From: CAZVFX01 sp964626565
GTDB taxonomy: Bacteria > Myxococcota_A > UBA9042 > CAIXZC01
Length of the DNA: 64,000 bases
Reading direction: 5' to 3'
Assembly (NCBI GenBank): GCA_964626565.1
Contig: CAZVFX010000024.1
Span: forward strand, 1 to 64,000
The translations under genes and the position numbers were made by a program. Below are positions 1 to 8,653 of the stretch, one piece after another (position 1 is the first letter of the stretch; each line of letters opens with the position of its first letter). Under the pieces are notes generated by a model. It was not told the origin of the DNA. It did not search any database and saw only the letters and a list, made by a program, of their open reading frames with translations.

Positions 1-93
1 GGCTCATCTAGCCCCTCCCCCTGAGGCACGTCAAGCACAGGGTGTGGCAGAAATTATACGCTTGGACGGTAGGATTTTCGCCGGTGAAAGGCC

Positions 94-300
94 CTATTTG
101 CACTTCTGAGTGACCTTGCGAAGCACCTTTGAATCCGCACCCATAGCGCGTGCTGCGCGGGCGATTGCATGGGCTTCAACGCACCTTCCGGCGTCGGCCG
201 CGCGACTGGCGGCTCGAGGCGCTTGCGTCCGGGCAGCAGACCGGCACTGACGGCGGCCCTCGCGCGCGCTGCACATGCCAAAAGCTGTCCCCGCGGTCAC
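94..300 (-). CDS. Possible small ORF coupled to the radical SAM gene
   Basis: A 68-codon frame starts with GTG at 300, and that GTG overlaps the TGA stop of the radical SAM gene (GTGA), so translation could be coupled. The product is basic and Ala/Arg-rich, with five Cys, one of them in the last three residues (KCK end). No domain is recognised. A competing 75-codon frame covers the same stretch, and the composition is not clearly coding. It could be a chance extension or a small peptide linked to the radical SAM enzyme; the sequence alone does not decide. Bases 1-93 show no gene. Confidence 0.25.
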   Translation of the reverse strand: MTAGTAFGMCSAREGRRQCRSAARTQAPRAASRAADAGRCVEAHAIARAARAMGADSKVLRKVTQKCK

Positions 301-2720
301 GAAATCTCCTGCCTTAAGGGCAGCGACGCATCGATCACACGAGTCGCCCCCGGCGGGGGGATCGCTGGGCCGCGCCCTAGTTCGCGTTGGGCTATGTGGG
401 GTGCGCCCCCCACCAACGCCCCCCTAAACTCCTGACGACGCTTCGACCACGTCGAAGCGTAGCCCACAGTTTCGTCTTCCCAGCCGAAACCGCTGGAGAA
501 CACCCCCGCACAACGGTGGAGTTTCAGGCATCCCTTGCATGCAGGGTGCAAATAGTGCGTCACCGGCGCCTTTTCACCGGCCTCCAGCACGAAACCGTGC
601 GCGTTCTTCGCAGCCAGCGCCTCGACCTCCTCCGCTGCGGACGCAGTCTCCCACAGCTCCAGGTCCACTGCTCCCCGGTCCACCAGGGCGCTCAACGGCC
701 CCGGGCCCGGCGGCTGCTCCCCGGCCGCGCACGCTTCGACGTCGAAGCGGGGCAGCGCGTCCTTCTTCTCCATCTCCAAATCGGCAACGTACAATTGCCC
801 GGGGGCCTGCAGCCCGGCCGCACCGTGCAGCGCAATCACCCCGGGCGCGGCCACGGAACAGGCGTCCAGCAGCTCACACCCGAGGCACGGAGCCGGCAGC
901 GGCGTGGCAGGGGTCTCCACCGCGGGGTAGCCGGGCAGTCGCCGCAACGCCTCCCTCTCCAAGCCTTTCAACCCCGCAGTACAACAGCAGGGGAGCAGTG
1001 AGAACGAAAGGCGGCTGTCATCCAGACCCGACGTGCGGGCGTACACCAACGCTTCTTCCACCCGCCGCGCACATTGGGCCACAGGTACGGCCAGTTCATC
1101 CCCCCGGGGCACGTCTGTACCCACTGGGGCAAGATGCAGGCCCAGGCGCTGGTCGCGGCAGAAATCCACAAGTTTCTCGAGCCCGTCGATGTTCTCCCCG
1201 GTGACGACGCAGTGAACGATCACATTGGCCCCGAACCTGCGCAGGTTTCTTATCCCCTGCACCGTCTGCTCGAAGGCATCGTCCCCTGCCAGCCGGTTGT
1301 GCACCGCTGCGTCAGCCGAGTGCAGGTACACCACAAACCTGTGGGTGCCCGCGTCAACGATGCTGCGCGCGTATTTGTCGTAAGCGAACCGTCGCCCGTT
1401 AGAAACCAGAACCGCCTCGTGCCCAATGGTTACCGCGGCGCGGATAAGTCTTCCCAGGTCCTTGCGCAAGGTCGGCTCCCCGCCCACGAACCAGGCCCGC
1501 CCCGGGGCCTGATGCTGCAGAAAGGCCACCAGCTCTTTGCCCGGCGGAGGTGCGGAAGGGCCCAACTCCTCGTCTGAAACCGGGTAGCGGTTGTTGGTCC
1601 TGTGCTCAGTCCACACTGCGAATTCGGCTTGTGCGGGACGCGCCGGCTGCGGGTCCGGTTCAGGCCGATATCGTCGCTGACGGGAGAGAGCCTCGCCCGA
1701 CGCTCTGGCATCCCCGAAAACAGCGGGGTCCACCGACGACAACTCAGCGGGCACCACAAAACGTGATTCCGACAGAATCGACGGCTCCAGGGGTTCTATC
1801 CCGGCGTCGCCGTGGATCGAAAGGTAGCGGAAGTTCACGCCGGGACAGAGTGCGCTCACCGGGCAGTCGAAGCAGGCGTCAACCCGGTAGTACTGGGATT
1901 GGTCGTCGTTGGGCGCGACATCCTCGATGCGAAAGGTATCCTTGGCGTACCGAACACCGCGCAACATCTCCTTGGTCGCACGCAGATAAAGGAAGTAAGG
2001 CCCCAGGATGCAGCCGGGAATGGAATCGACGGTAAAACTGAGGCCCCGCCGCTCCGCTATTTCCAGCCCGTTTTGCACCGAGTCCTTCACCGCCGCATAA
2101 GTGGGCACCAGCGAGTTGTCCATGGCTGGATAGCCGATGGGGTCCACGAAGTTGATAAACAGTTCTTCGATGAACGGATATTCGTCCGCGACATGCTCGA
2201 CGAACGCGGGAAGTTCACTGTAGTTCGCTGTAAACATGACGAAATTAATGGACACCCCGGGACCGTCGGAACCAAGTTCCCCCAGCAACGTCAAAGCACG
2301 GACTTGCCTTTCAGGGGTGAAACTGCGTTGGCTGATGGTGCGGGAGAGCTGAGGGTCAACCGCGTGCATGGAGATCTCGATGGAGGTGAGGCCCGCCCTG
2401 GTCAGGCCGTCGAGGAGTTTCTTCGTCAGGGGCGTGCCGTTGCTGGTGATTCCTACGCTCAGGCCCAAACCCCGGGCGTACTCCACCAACTCCACGATGT
2501 CTTTGCGCACCAGCGGTTCGCCGCCGATGATGGTAACCGAGTCAGCGCCTTCCGACCGGAGGGCGAGGATCTTCCCCTTGGCCTCGTCGGTGGTCAGGTC
2601 GTGCCCCGACTCTTTGACATCGCCGTCGCAACAGAAGATGCAGTCCTGGTTGCACCGAACAGTGAGATTAACCAGTCCACAAATGGTGTTCACTTTGTCT
2701 TGTTCTTCGGTACGACTCAC
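297..2720 (-). CDS. Double radical SAM domain protein, second domain lacks the cluster motif
   Basis: The 807-residue product starts at GTG 2720, preceded by a GGGAGG ribosome binding site. Its N-terminal half is a canonical radical SAM domain: Cys23, Cys27 and Cys30 form CX3CX2C for the 4Fe-4S cluster, and GGEPLVRKD follows near residue 65. A second radical SAM-like domain starts near residue 370. It keeps GGEPTLRKD near residue 410 but has no cysteine triplet at its start, so it should not bind the SAM cluster. Three C-X2-C-X5-C motifs, near residues 280, 612 and 726, close the successive segments and resemble auxiliary cluster or SPASM-type ligands. The substrate is unknown. It is the last large gene of the minus-strand run that starts at 9457. 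A peptide-modifying role is inference only. Confidence 0.85.
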   Translation of the reverse strand: MSRTEEQDKVNTICGLVNLTVRCNQDCIFCCDGDVKESGHDLTTDEAKGKILALRSEGADSVTIIGGEPLVRKDIVELVEYARGLGLSVGITSNGTPLTKKLLDGLTRAGLTSIEISMHAVDPQLSRTISQRSFTPERQVRALTLLGELGSDGPGVSINFVMFTANYSELPAFVEHVADEYPFIEELFINFVDPIGYPAMDNSLVPTYAAVKDSVQNGLEIAERRGLSFTVDSIPGCILGPYFLYLRATKEMLRGVRYAKDTFRIEDVAPNDDQSQYYRVDACFDCPVSALCPGVNFRYLSIHGDAGIEPLEPSILSESRFVVPAELSSVDPAVFGDARASGEALSRQRRYRPEPDPQPARPAQAEFAVWTEHRTNNRYPVSDEELGPSAPPPGKELVAFLQHQAPGRAWFVGGEPTLRKDLGRLIRAAVTIGHEAVLVSNGRRFAYDKYARSIVDAGTHRFVVYLHSADAAVHNRLAGDDAFEQTVQGIRNLRRFGANVIVHCVVTGENIDGLEKLVDFCRDQRLGLHLAPVGTDVPRGDELAVPVAQCARRVEEALVYARTSGLDDSRLSFSLLPCCCTAGLKGLEREALRRLPGYPAVETPATPLPAPCLGCELLDACSVAAPGVIALHGAAGLQAPGQLYVADLEMEKKDALPRFDVEACAAGEQPPGPGPLSALVDRGAVDLELWETASAAEEVEALAAKNAHGFVLEAGEKAPVTHYLHPACKGCLKLHRCAGVFSSGFGWEDETVGYASTWSKRRQEFRGALVGGAPHIAQRELGRGPAIPPPGATRVIDASLPLRQEIS

Positions 2721-2773
2721 GGCGCGAGCCTCCCTCGCCTGTGCCTCGGCCTAGCATACGCTTTTGCCCGACT

Positions 2774-5632
2774 TCATTGCAACAATGTTGCCGCCGGAAC
2801 CGGGCCCAGACCCAACCTGCGGTAGAGGTCCACCCGATCCTGCTCCAGTTGCGTTGAGCGCTCAGGAAACAACTCGAGGCATTTGCCATGGGCCATTTCA
2901 AAGCGGGCCGTCTCGGCAAAACCGAACACGGTTGTGGTGGACAGCAACACCTTCCCTTCGAAAGCCCGTAAGCCCAGCCAATCGTTGCCGGACATGGAGT
3001 TGTTCGAGATCTTATCGCCCCACGTTTTCCGTTGTCCGATAATCGCCCGGTTTCCGAATTGACGGTAAAGATCATGAGAGCGCGGGTCGTTTTCGCGCCG
3101 GCACTCTTCAGCCAGGTTGACCCTCAACGGCGCGGTGAGTTCCGATAGTTCACGGGCGAAATTGAGAACCAGCCCCGCGCACTCGTCCGCGCCAAGCGCC
3201 CGGTTGCCCAGCCACTCGGCCACGAACAGCTTGTTGCCCCGGCGGGGCCGCAATCGCTCGTCTTTCGCCAGCACCTCCTGCAGCGACGCCCCGATGAAAA
3301 AGGCGCGGGGCGCCTCGTATTCGAGAAACGGGAAGAAGTCGGAATTGAGAACACCCTCCCCCGGATAGGCCTTCTTGAAGGACTCGGAGCTCATCATCTG
3401 GGTTGCCAGAAAGCTCAGCACGTCCTCCATCTTCTCGAGCACCCGGGGCTGGTTGAGATTGCCATGCACAGACGGGCGGGCCAGCTTCTCGGCCAGCAAC
3501 TGCCAGGAAGGAGTCTGAGGCGACATGGAGCCGACCATGATGATGTCGGTGGCCCGCGGATGCCACACGGTGACATGGGTAAAAACGCTGCTGAAGGTGT
3601 TGAAGACCACAGACAAGATGCGATCGTCAATCTCGTACAGTTGCACCCACTGGACCATCAGGCCGCCCGGCTTCAAGTGGCGGGCCGCTTCTTCGAAGAA
3701 CTCCACGCTGAACAGGTTCCCGATGCCCGCAATCCAAGGATTGGATGGTTCCGAGATAATCGCATCATATCTAACGTCAGCTTGAAGGTGTAAGAACTCC
3801 TTGGCGTCGGCCACTGCCAGCCTGGTGCGCGCATCTTCCAAGGGGCGCCCGTTGAAACGGTCAAACAGGTGGGAAGCTTCCACTACCGCAGGTGAGATCT
3901 CCACCACGTCGCACCGCTCCACCGGGTGCTTGAGGACCGCGTCGACGGTGACACCGCTGCCCAGCCCGATAACCAGTGCATCTTTGGGGTCGGGGTGGAG
4001 AAGCATGGGCGTGTGGCCCAACAGCAGTTGGGTCCGCATATCGATCCCCGTGCCGGCATCGCTCTTGCCGTTGACCTTGAGGAACAGGTTGTCGTGATCC
4101 TCCCTGGACCGGGTGACCACCACCGAAGCGTTGGGACCGTCACGATGGAAGACAATTTCGAACTCGGCGGCCCGCTCCTTGAATTCGTCGAAGGTGTTAC
4201 CCAGTTTGTCCCGGTGCCGATAGCCTCCGAAGTTGAACACACTTTCGCTCCAGCGGGGTCCAAATGCCATGAAAAGACCGGCAATCAACACCACTGCCAC
4301 CAGCCCTGCAACACTCCATTTTCTCGGCCATTCGTCGAGAAAGAACAGGAGACCGGCGCCGATAAGACCGCTGAGCAGGATGCCCACTTCCATAGTCATC
4401 TGAAGCCCGAGGGCCGGAACCAGCACCAGTCCACCCAGGGCCGCCCCCACCAGGTTCCCCATGGTGTTGAAGGAGAACACAGAGCCTACACCCGCACCCA
4501 GAATCGACAGACCGCGTACACAAATCCGGCTGGCCAGAGGCAAGGTCATCCCGATAAGGATCGTCGGCACCGCCATGATGAGAAAACAAGTGGCCACCTT
4601 GGACACCTGGTACAGGGCGAAAGCGGAAGGGGTCCGGGAGAGAAGGGAAGCCAGCCCGTTGAAGTAATAGGGAAGACGCTCGTAGACAGGGAGCATCAGC
4701 AGGAGAGAAGCGAATATTCCCAGCTCGCACAGCGCCAGCAGCAGCAACGCGTTGCGGTCCTTGCGCATGATCATTGAAACCAGTACACCACCGATGGAAA
4801 TGCCGCCGATGAAGGTCATGAGCATTACGGAGAACGAATAGGCCGACGCGCCCATGACCAGGCTCAAGAGGCGTGTCCAGACCACCTCGTACATCATAGA
4901 GACCATGCCCGACAAAGTGATCAGCGCCACCACGCCCTTGATCTGGCCGTCGGTATAAGTGCGCAGCGTTTCCAGCCCGTCTTTGGGAGGCTCGGCATCG
5001 GCTGCGGGCGTGGAGTCGGGCCCGGACTCGAATCGGCGCAAATATAAAAAGGCCGCGCCGATGAGAAGGTTGATGGCCGCAGTCCCTACCATGGACAACT
5101 CGAGGCCGAAGGTGGCGATGAGCCAGAAACCCGCCAGCACACACCCTGCGACCGCTCCCACACTGTTGATGAAGTAGAGCCAGCCCACTTTGTGGCCGAC
5201 ATCGGCCATCTTCCTGATCACAAATTTGGACAGCACGGGAAGTGTACCGCCCATGAGCACCGTGGGCAGCAGCATAGCCACGATGGAGAAGATGAACTTC
5301 ACCACCAGATTGCCCAGGGACTCGGGATCGGCGGAGGCCAGGGCCAGGTAGAGGTTGGACAAAGCGTCGAAAAGCGCAGGAAACAGGAGACAGGAAAAGC
5401 CGATCCCCAACTCCAGGCCCGCATAAAGTGCCAATTTGCCGATACGACGATCGGCCAGCCGCCCGAAGAGCGCGTTGCCCAGGGCCAGCCCACCCATGAA
5501 AGTGGCCAGCACCACTGCGTGAGCATAACTTCCGGCCCCTAGAAAGAGCTGGAGGTACTTTCCCCACAGCACCTGGTACACCAGACCGGTGACTCCTGAG
5601 AGGAGAAAGCAGATGTAGATGAAAACGTTCAT
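2774..5632 (-). CDS. Fused MFS-like membrane / spermidine synthase-like protein
   Basis: The product has about 952 residues from ATG 5632. An upstream in-frame start at 5713 lies inside the preceding barrel gene, whereas 5632 lies just after that gene's stop. Residues 1 to about 460 are a polytopic membrane region with two repeated halves (GLVYQVLW and MMYEVVWTRLL). Residues about 470-770 form a spermidine synthase-like Rossmann methyltransferase fold with the nucleotide motif VIGLGSG near residue 555. The usual aminopropyltransferase GGGDG and catalytic D-S-D-P are replaced by GLGSG and EPSNPW. Such fused proteins are common in Gram-negative genomes and mostly lack a known substrate. A hydrophilic tail of about 180 residues follows. 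True polyamine synthesis is doubtful. Confidence 0.85.
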   Translation of the reverse strand: MNVFIYICFLLSGVTGLVYQVLWGKYLQLFLGAGSYAHAVVLATFMGGLALGNALFGRLADRRIGKLALYAGLELGIGFSCLLFPALFDALSNLYLALASADPESLGNLVVKFIFSIVAMLLPTVLMGGTLPVLSKFVIRKMADVGHKVGWLYFINSVGAVAGCVLAGFWLIATFGLELSMVGTAAINLLIGAAFLYLRRFESGPDSTPAADAEPPKDGLETLRTYTDGQIKGVVALITLSGMVSMMYEVVWTRLLSLVMGASAYSFSVMLMTFIGGISIGGVLVSMIMRKDRNALLLLALCELGIFASLLLMLPVYERLPYYFNGLASLLSRTPSAFALYQVSKVATCFLIMAVPTILIGMTLPLASRICVRGLSILGAGVGSVFSFNTMGNLVGAALGGLVLVPALGLQMTMEVGILLSGLIGAGLLFFLDEWPRKWSVAGLVAVVLIAGLFMAFGPRWSESVFNFGGYRHRDKLGNTFDEFKERAAEFEIVFHRDGPNASVVVTRSREDHDNLFLKVNGKSDAGTGIDMRTQLLLGHTPMLLHPDPKDALVIGLGSGVTVDAVLKHPVERCDVVEISPAVVEASHLFDRFNGRPLEDARTRLAVADAKEFLHLQADVRYDAIISEPSNPWIAGIGNLFSVEFFEEAARHLKPGGLMVQWVQLYEIDDRILSVVFNTFSSVFTHVTVWHPRATDIIMVGSMSPQTPSWQLLAEKLARPSVHGNLNQPRVLEKMEDVLSFLATQMMSSESFKKAYPGEGVLNSDFFPFLEYEAPRAFFIGASLQEVLAKDERLRPRRGNKLFVAEWLGNRALGADECAGLVLNFARELSELTAPLRVNLAEECRRENDPRSHDLYRQFGNRAIIGQRKTWGDKISNNSMSGNDWLGLRAFEGKVLLSTTTVFGFAETARFEMAHGKCLELFPERSTQLEQDRVDLYRRLGLGPVPAATLLQ

Positions 5633-5640
5633 CGCCCGGA

Positions 5641-7329
5641 CTAGAACCGCAAGGTGAGTTCGCCTCTCACGCCGCTGAAAGGTGGAAAGATTCGACAGAC
5701 GCCGCCGGCGCAACGCAAGCCCCCGCGGGTATCACCCACCACCACTTTGGCCGACGAATCGGAGCGGAAACGGCAGACCAACTCTCCCGACACGAAGTTC
5801 TCCTTGCCCTGAGTGGGCGGCTCGTCGGAATGCTCGTATACCCCCGACAGCGAGAACATGGGCGCCCACGCATAAGTAGCGGCCATGCGGGAAATGGAGA
5901 AATCCGATGCTACCGTGTCGTCGTAGGTCTCCCATCTTCCTTCCAACTCCATGCTGTGCGGCCCGAAGAGAGGGAACACCACGTCGCCGGCAAAATGCCG
6001 CATGGCCCAGTCGTGACCCAGCTTTTTCTCCCGCCGGCTGCCTGCGGACAGGGTGCCGACAATGGACAACTGATCCACGCGCTGCTCAACTCCGCCGTAG
6101 AAATGCCGCACGAAATAATCGTGCTCGGTAATGAACTGCTGGTCCCCAACCGTCTCCACCTCGTCGGGCACCTGGTCGTCAAAGTAGGCGTAGTTGACGA
6201 AGAGTACCGTGTTGGTCCAGGGCAGCTCCGCATCCAGCCGCACCCTTCCGCCCAACACATCGTAATATTCGGGCTGCAAAAAGAGCTGGTCATCTTCCAA
6301 CGGCGGCAGCGCCCCGTAATACACCGGCTCGGAAGTGCCGTCCTCCCGATACTCGACGTTGGCGCCCACGAACCCGTCCCCGCCCATGCCGTCGTACCAC
6401 TTCATCTCGCCCAGGAGATGGAAGAGCCCCCAGTCGATGGTGGTCATGGCGTAGAGGGCGTTGCCTTCTTCGCCGTGCACGGAGTGCTGAAATTCCTTGT
6501 CCGTGGAATCATACTCGTAGCTGATGCTGCGGTTGGTCATCCGATCGTATTCCACGAAGAAGCTGCCGAACCCAAACAGGTCGGGGACGGAAAACGTGCC
6601 ACCCACCATGCTCAAGGACTGGCGCCCGAAGTTGCCCCCAAGGATCTGGTCGTACTGCTCCTTGTCCTTGATCATGCTGGTGTGCATGGAGAGCCTCATC
6701 CATTGCAGCGGGGCCAGCCGTCCCTCAAGGCCCACCACCAGGTCATTAGGGTCGTCGAGCCTCTCCTCCAGCTTGTCGCCGACATTGACGATATTGGACA
6801 CCCCGCCCATGGCGGTTACTCCCACCACGCCTTCCTGGTACACCGCCTTTGCTCCACGCAAGGTCGTGTCGATGGACAGCTCGTCCAGCTTCTTGACACA
6901 CAGGGCCATACCCTTGCCCAGGCAGCCGTAGACATCTCCAATTTCTACGGTAAGTCCCCGGCGCCGGGCCCTCATGAACACCTTCTCCAGAGTCAAGTCG
7001 TTGCTGTAGGTTTCGTCAAAGTCCTTGCGAGCTTCGCCACCATCGGGACCGAAAAAATGCGCGCTGTCCATCCGGGCGCCGAACGACAGCCAAGATGAAT
7101 CGGCGGAGAGGTTCAGCCGGTTCTTGATGTCGAAAAAGTCGTAAGTGTCTTTCCTGGTTTCGCCCGTCGCTGGATCCTGGTACGTGACCGTCTCGCCCCA
7201 GTGAGAGTCTGCGTGAACGGTTTCAGTGAGACTGAAGTCAAAATCTCCCACCGACAGGAACTGAGCGGCCGCGTCTGCGGGCTGCCACAAGACCGCCATG
7301 CAGACAAGCAAAGTGGTTAGCCGTCTCAT
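5641..7329 (-). CDS. Outer-membrane beta-barrel protein (DUF6029-like)
   Basis: This 562-residue protein has a Sec signal peptide ending near AQF (about residue 23). Long alternating hydrophobic/polar strands follow, many with aromatic girdle residues, and the C-terminus is ELTLRF with a terminal Phe, the usual outer-membrane barrel signature. The layout recalls the DUF6029 group of barrel proteins; that assignment is from memory of the family and not certain. Its ATG overlaps the stop of the thioredoxin gene by 4 bases (ATGA), so the two are translationally coupled, which suggests the barrel and a periplasmic redox partner are needed together. The cargo or substrate is unknown. Confidence 0.65.
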   Translation of the reverse strand: MRRLTTLLVCMAVLWQPADAAAQFLSVGDFDFSLTETVHADSHWGETVTYQDPATGETRKDTYDFFDIKNRLNLSADSSWLSFGARMDSAHFFGPDGGEARKDFDETYSNDLTLEKVFMRARRRGLTVEIGDVYGCLGKGMALCVKKLDELSIDTTLRGAKAVYQEGVVGVTAMGGVSNIVNVGDKLEERLDDPNDLVVGLEGRLAPLQWMRLSMHTSMIKDKEQYDQILGGNFGRQSLSMVGGTFSVPDLFGFGSFFVEYDRMTNRSISYEYDSTDKEFQHSVHGEEGNALYAMTTIDWGLFHLLGEMKWYDGMGGDGFVGANVEYREDGTSEPVYYGALPPLEDDQLFLQPEYYDVLGGRVRLDAELPWTNTVLFVNYAYFDDQVPDEVETVGDQQFITEHDYFVRHFYGGVEQRVDQLSIVGTLSAGSRREKKLGHDWAMRHFAGDVVFPLFGPHSMELEGRWETYDDTVASDFSISRMAATYAWAPMFSLSGVYEHSDEPPTQGKENFVSGELVCRFRSDSSAKVVVGDTRGGLRCAGGVCRIFPPFSGVRGELTLRF

Positions 7330-7865
7330 TTCTCAAGCAGCCCCTTGACCAGGTTCTCGAGATACCCCTGGTCGCCCACTGAAAAGCCGTCCTTCTTCAA
7401 CGCCAGCTTCCCCTTGCGATCGATTATCACCAGGAAAGGAAGCACGCTCTTCGAGTTGAACTGGATGGTGGCATCGCTCTGCCGATCGATGCACACCGGG
7501 AAGGTATACCGGTTGCGCTCGATATAGGGTTTCACCAGCGCCTCTGTGTCCGGAGAGTCCAGGCTGATACTGACAATCCGGAGCCCCTGCTCGTAGTACT
7601 TATCGTAGAGCTGCTGAAGGAAGGGCATCTCCGCCTTGCACGGCTTGCAGAACGTCGCCCAGAAACTCACCATGATCACATTGTTGCCTGCCATCTCGGC
7701 CAGCTCCACCGGCGCTCCCTTGAGGTCGGTGAGCGTCAAGGACTTCAGCGCCTGAGAGTAGTCCTTGCCGGTGCCGGCGCCACCTACCTGGACGCCGGAG
7801 CAGGCGGGGCAAAGGAAAATCGTCGTCAAGAACAACAACGGCAACACTGAACGATACGTCGTCAT
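7326..7865 (-). CDS. TlpA-like periplasmic thioredoxin
   Basis: The 179-residue product has an N-terminal signal segment ending in a weak lipobox-like CPAC, so it may be a lipoprotein. It is followed by an AhpC/TSA-Redoxin thioredoxin fold. The active site is ATFCKPCKAEMPF (CXXC with Lys-Pro inside), and a cis-Pro-like segment lies at SVLPFLVIID. TlpA-type proteins act in the periplasm, usually reducing disulfides or serving haem and copper maturation. It sits 15 bases after the DJ-1 gene and overlaps the downstream barrel gene by 4 bases. A GGGAG ribosome binding site precedes ATG 7865. Confidence 0.85.
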   Translation of the reverse strand: MTTYRSVLPLLFLTTIFLCPACSGVQVGGAGTGKDYSQALKSLTLTDLKGAPVELAEMAGNNVIMVSFWATFCKPCKAEMPFLQQLYDKYYEQGLRIVSISLDSPDTEALVKPYIERNRYTFPVCIDRQSDATIQFNSKSVLPFLVIIDRKGKLALKKDGFSVGDQGYLENLVKGLLEK

Positions 7866-7880
7866 GTAAGGACTCCCTTA

Positions 7881-8552
7881 TTATTTCAAAAGTTTCAGTA
7901 ACGCGGCCGCGAATTCAGCCGATGCCGGCGGGCCGCTGGCGGTAACGATGTTGCCGTCTACCACCACCGGCTCATCACGGTACAACGGGCCGTGCTTGGC
8001 GAGACTCTCGACGGTAAACTTGCCGCCGGTCCACGCCGTTGCGTAAAGGCCTTCCAGTACTCCCGCCTTAGCCAGGGTGAACGGGGCCAGGCAGATGGCG
8101 CCCACCACCAGCTTGGCATCCACCGCCTTGCGCACCAGGTCATGAGCCGTCTCGTTGTCGTGGAACACCGTGGCCCCCGGCCCGCCGATGAGCACCACCG
8201 CACGATAGGAATCGACTTGCTTGACAGCCTCCATCAGAGTCAGGTCCACCACCGCCGTACCTTCCAGCGCGCCCTGGGCAGTGCCGGTCTGTAGCGACGC
8301 GGTGTCCACCTTGTAACCGGCATCAAGCAGCACTTTGTGCGTAGTCTCGTATTCCTTGTCCTGAAAGCCGTGGAAAGCGATGACCAACAGCACCGCGCCA
8401 CGGGACTCGGCATCACCGCCCGGCTTCGCCACCGCCTTGCTCTCTACCTTGGGTGCCTCGCCGGCAGGAGGCGCTTCGTCGTTGCTTTTGAGCAGATGAC
8501 AGCCGGCGAGAATAAAGGCCAGAGAAACTAGCAGAGCTGCGTTTCTGCGCAT
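7881..8552 (-). CDS. DJ-1/PfpI family lipoprotein
   Basis: This 223-residue protein has a lipoprotein signal (ILAGC, Cys18 predicted as the acylated residue). A Pro/Glu/Lys linker and then a DJ-1/PfpI glutamine-amidotransferase-like domain follow. The nucleophile elbow is GAICLAP, with the conserved Cys but without the following His of PfpI-type proteases, so proteolysis is unlikely. The GGPG segment before it is typical of the fold. A surface-anchored DJ-1 protein points to a periplasmic stress, glyoxalase-like or chaperone role, which is inference. ATG 8552 is preceded by AGGAGG. Between it and the upstream gene lie two short hairpin repeats. Confidence 0.8.
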   Translation of the reverse strand: MRRNAALLVSLAFILAGCHLLKSNDEAPPAGEAPKVESKAVAKPGGDAESRGAVLLVIAFHGFQDKEYETTHKVLLDAGYKVDTASLQTGTAQGALEGTAVVDLTLMEAVKQVDSYRAVVLIGGPGATVFHDNETAHDLVRKAVDAKLVVGAICLAPFTLAKAGVLEGLYATAWTGGKFTVESLAKHGPLYRDEPVVVDGNIVTASGPPASAEFAAALLKLLK

Positions 8553-8590
8553 GACTTCCTCCTTGTTTACGGCCGATGCTGCTCGGCGCA

Positions 8591-8616
8591 GGCCCCTCGC
8601 TCGCTCTCGGGGTACC
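8591..8616. repeat. Interspersed hairpin repeat, copy 1
   Basis: The 26-base GC-rich imperfect palindrome begins GGCCCCTCG and ends CGGGGTACC. It is followed 8 bases later by a nearly identical second copy. It shares its core with the copies at 13711, 15242 and 22464. Confidence 0.7.
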
Positions 8617-8623
8617 GGATCAT

Positions 8624-8648
8624 GGCCCCTCGCTCGCTCTCAGGGTAC
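8624..8648. repeat. Interspersed hairpin repeat, copy 2
   Basis: This is a tandem neighbour of copy 1, beginning GGCCCCTCG and ending CAGGGTAC. It lies 6 bases before the stop codon of the 8654-9457 gene, where it could act as a transcript-end or mRNA-stability hairpin. Confidence 0.7.
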
Positions 8649-8653
8649 TGTGA

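Noticed and set aside
1812..2825. Plus-strand 337-codon open frame
   Set aside because: Antisense to the conserved first radical SAM domain; no motif on this strand.
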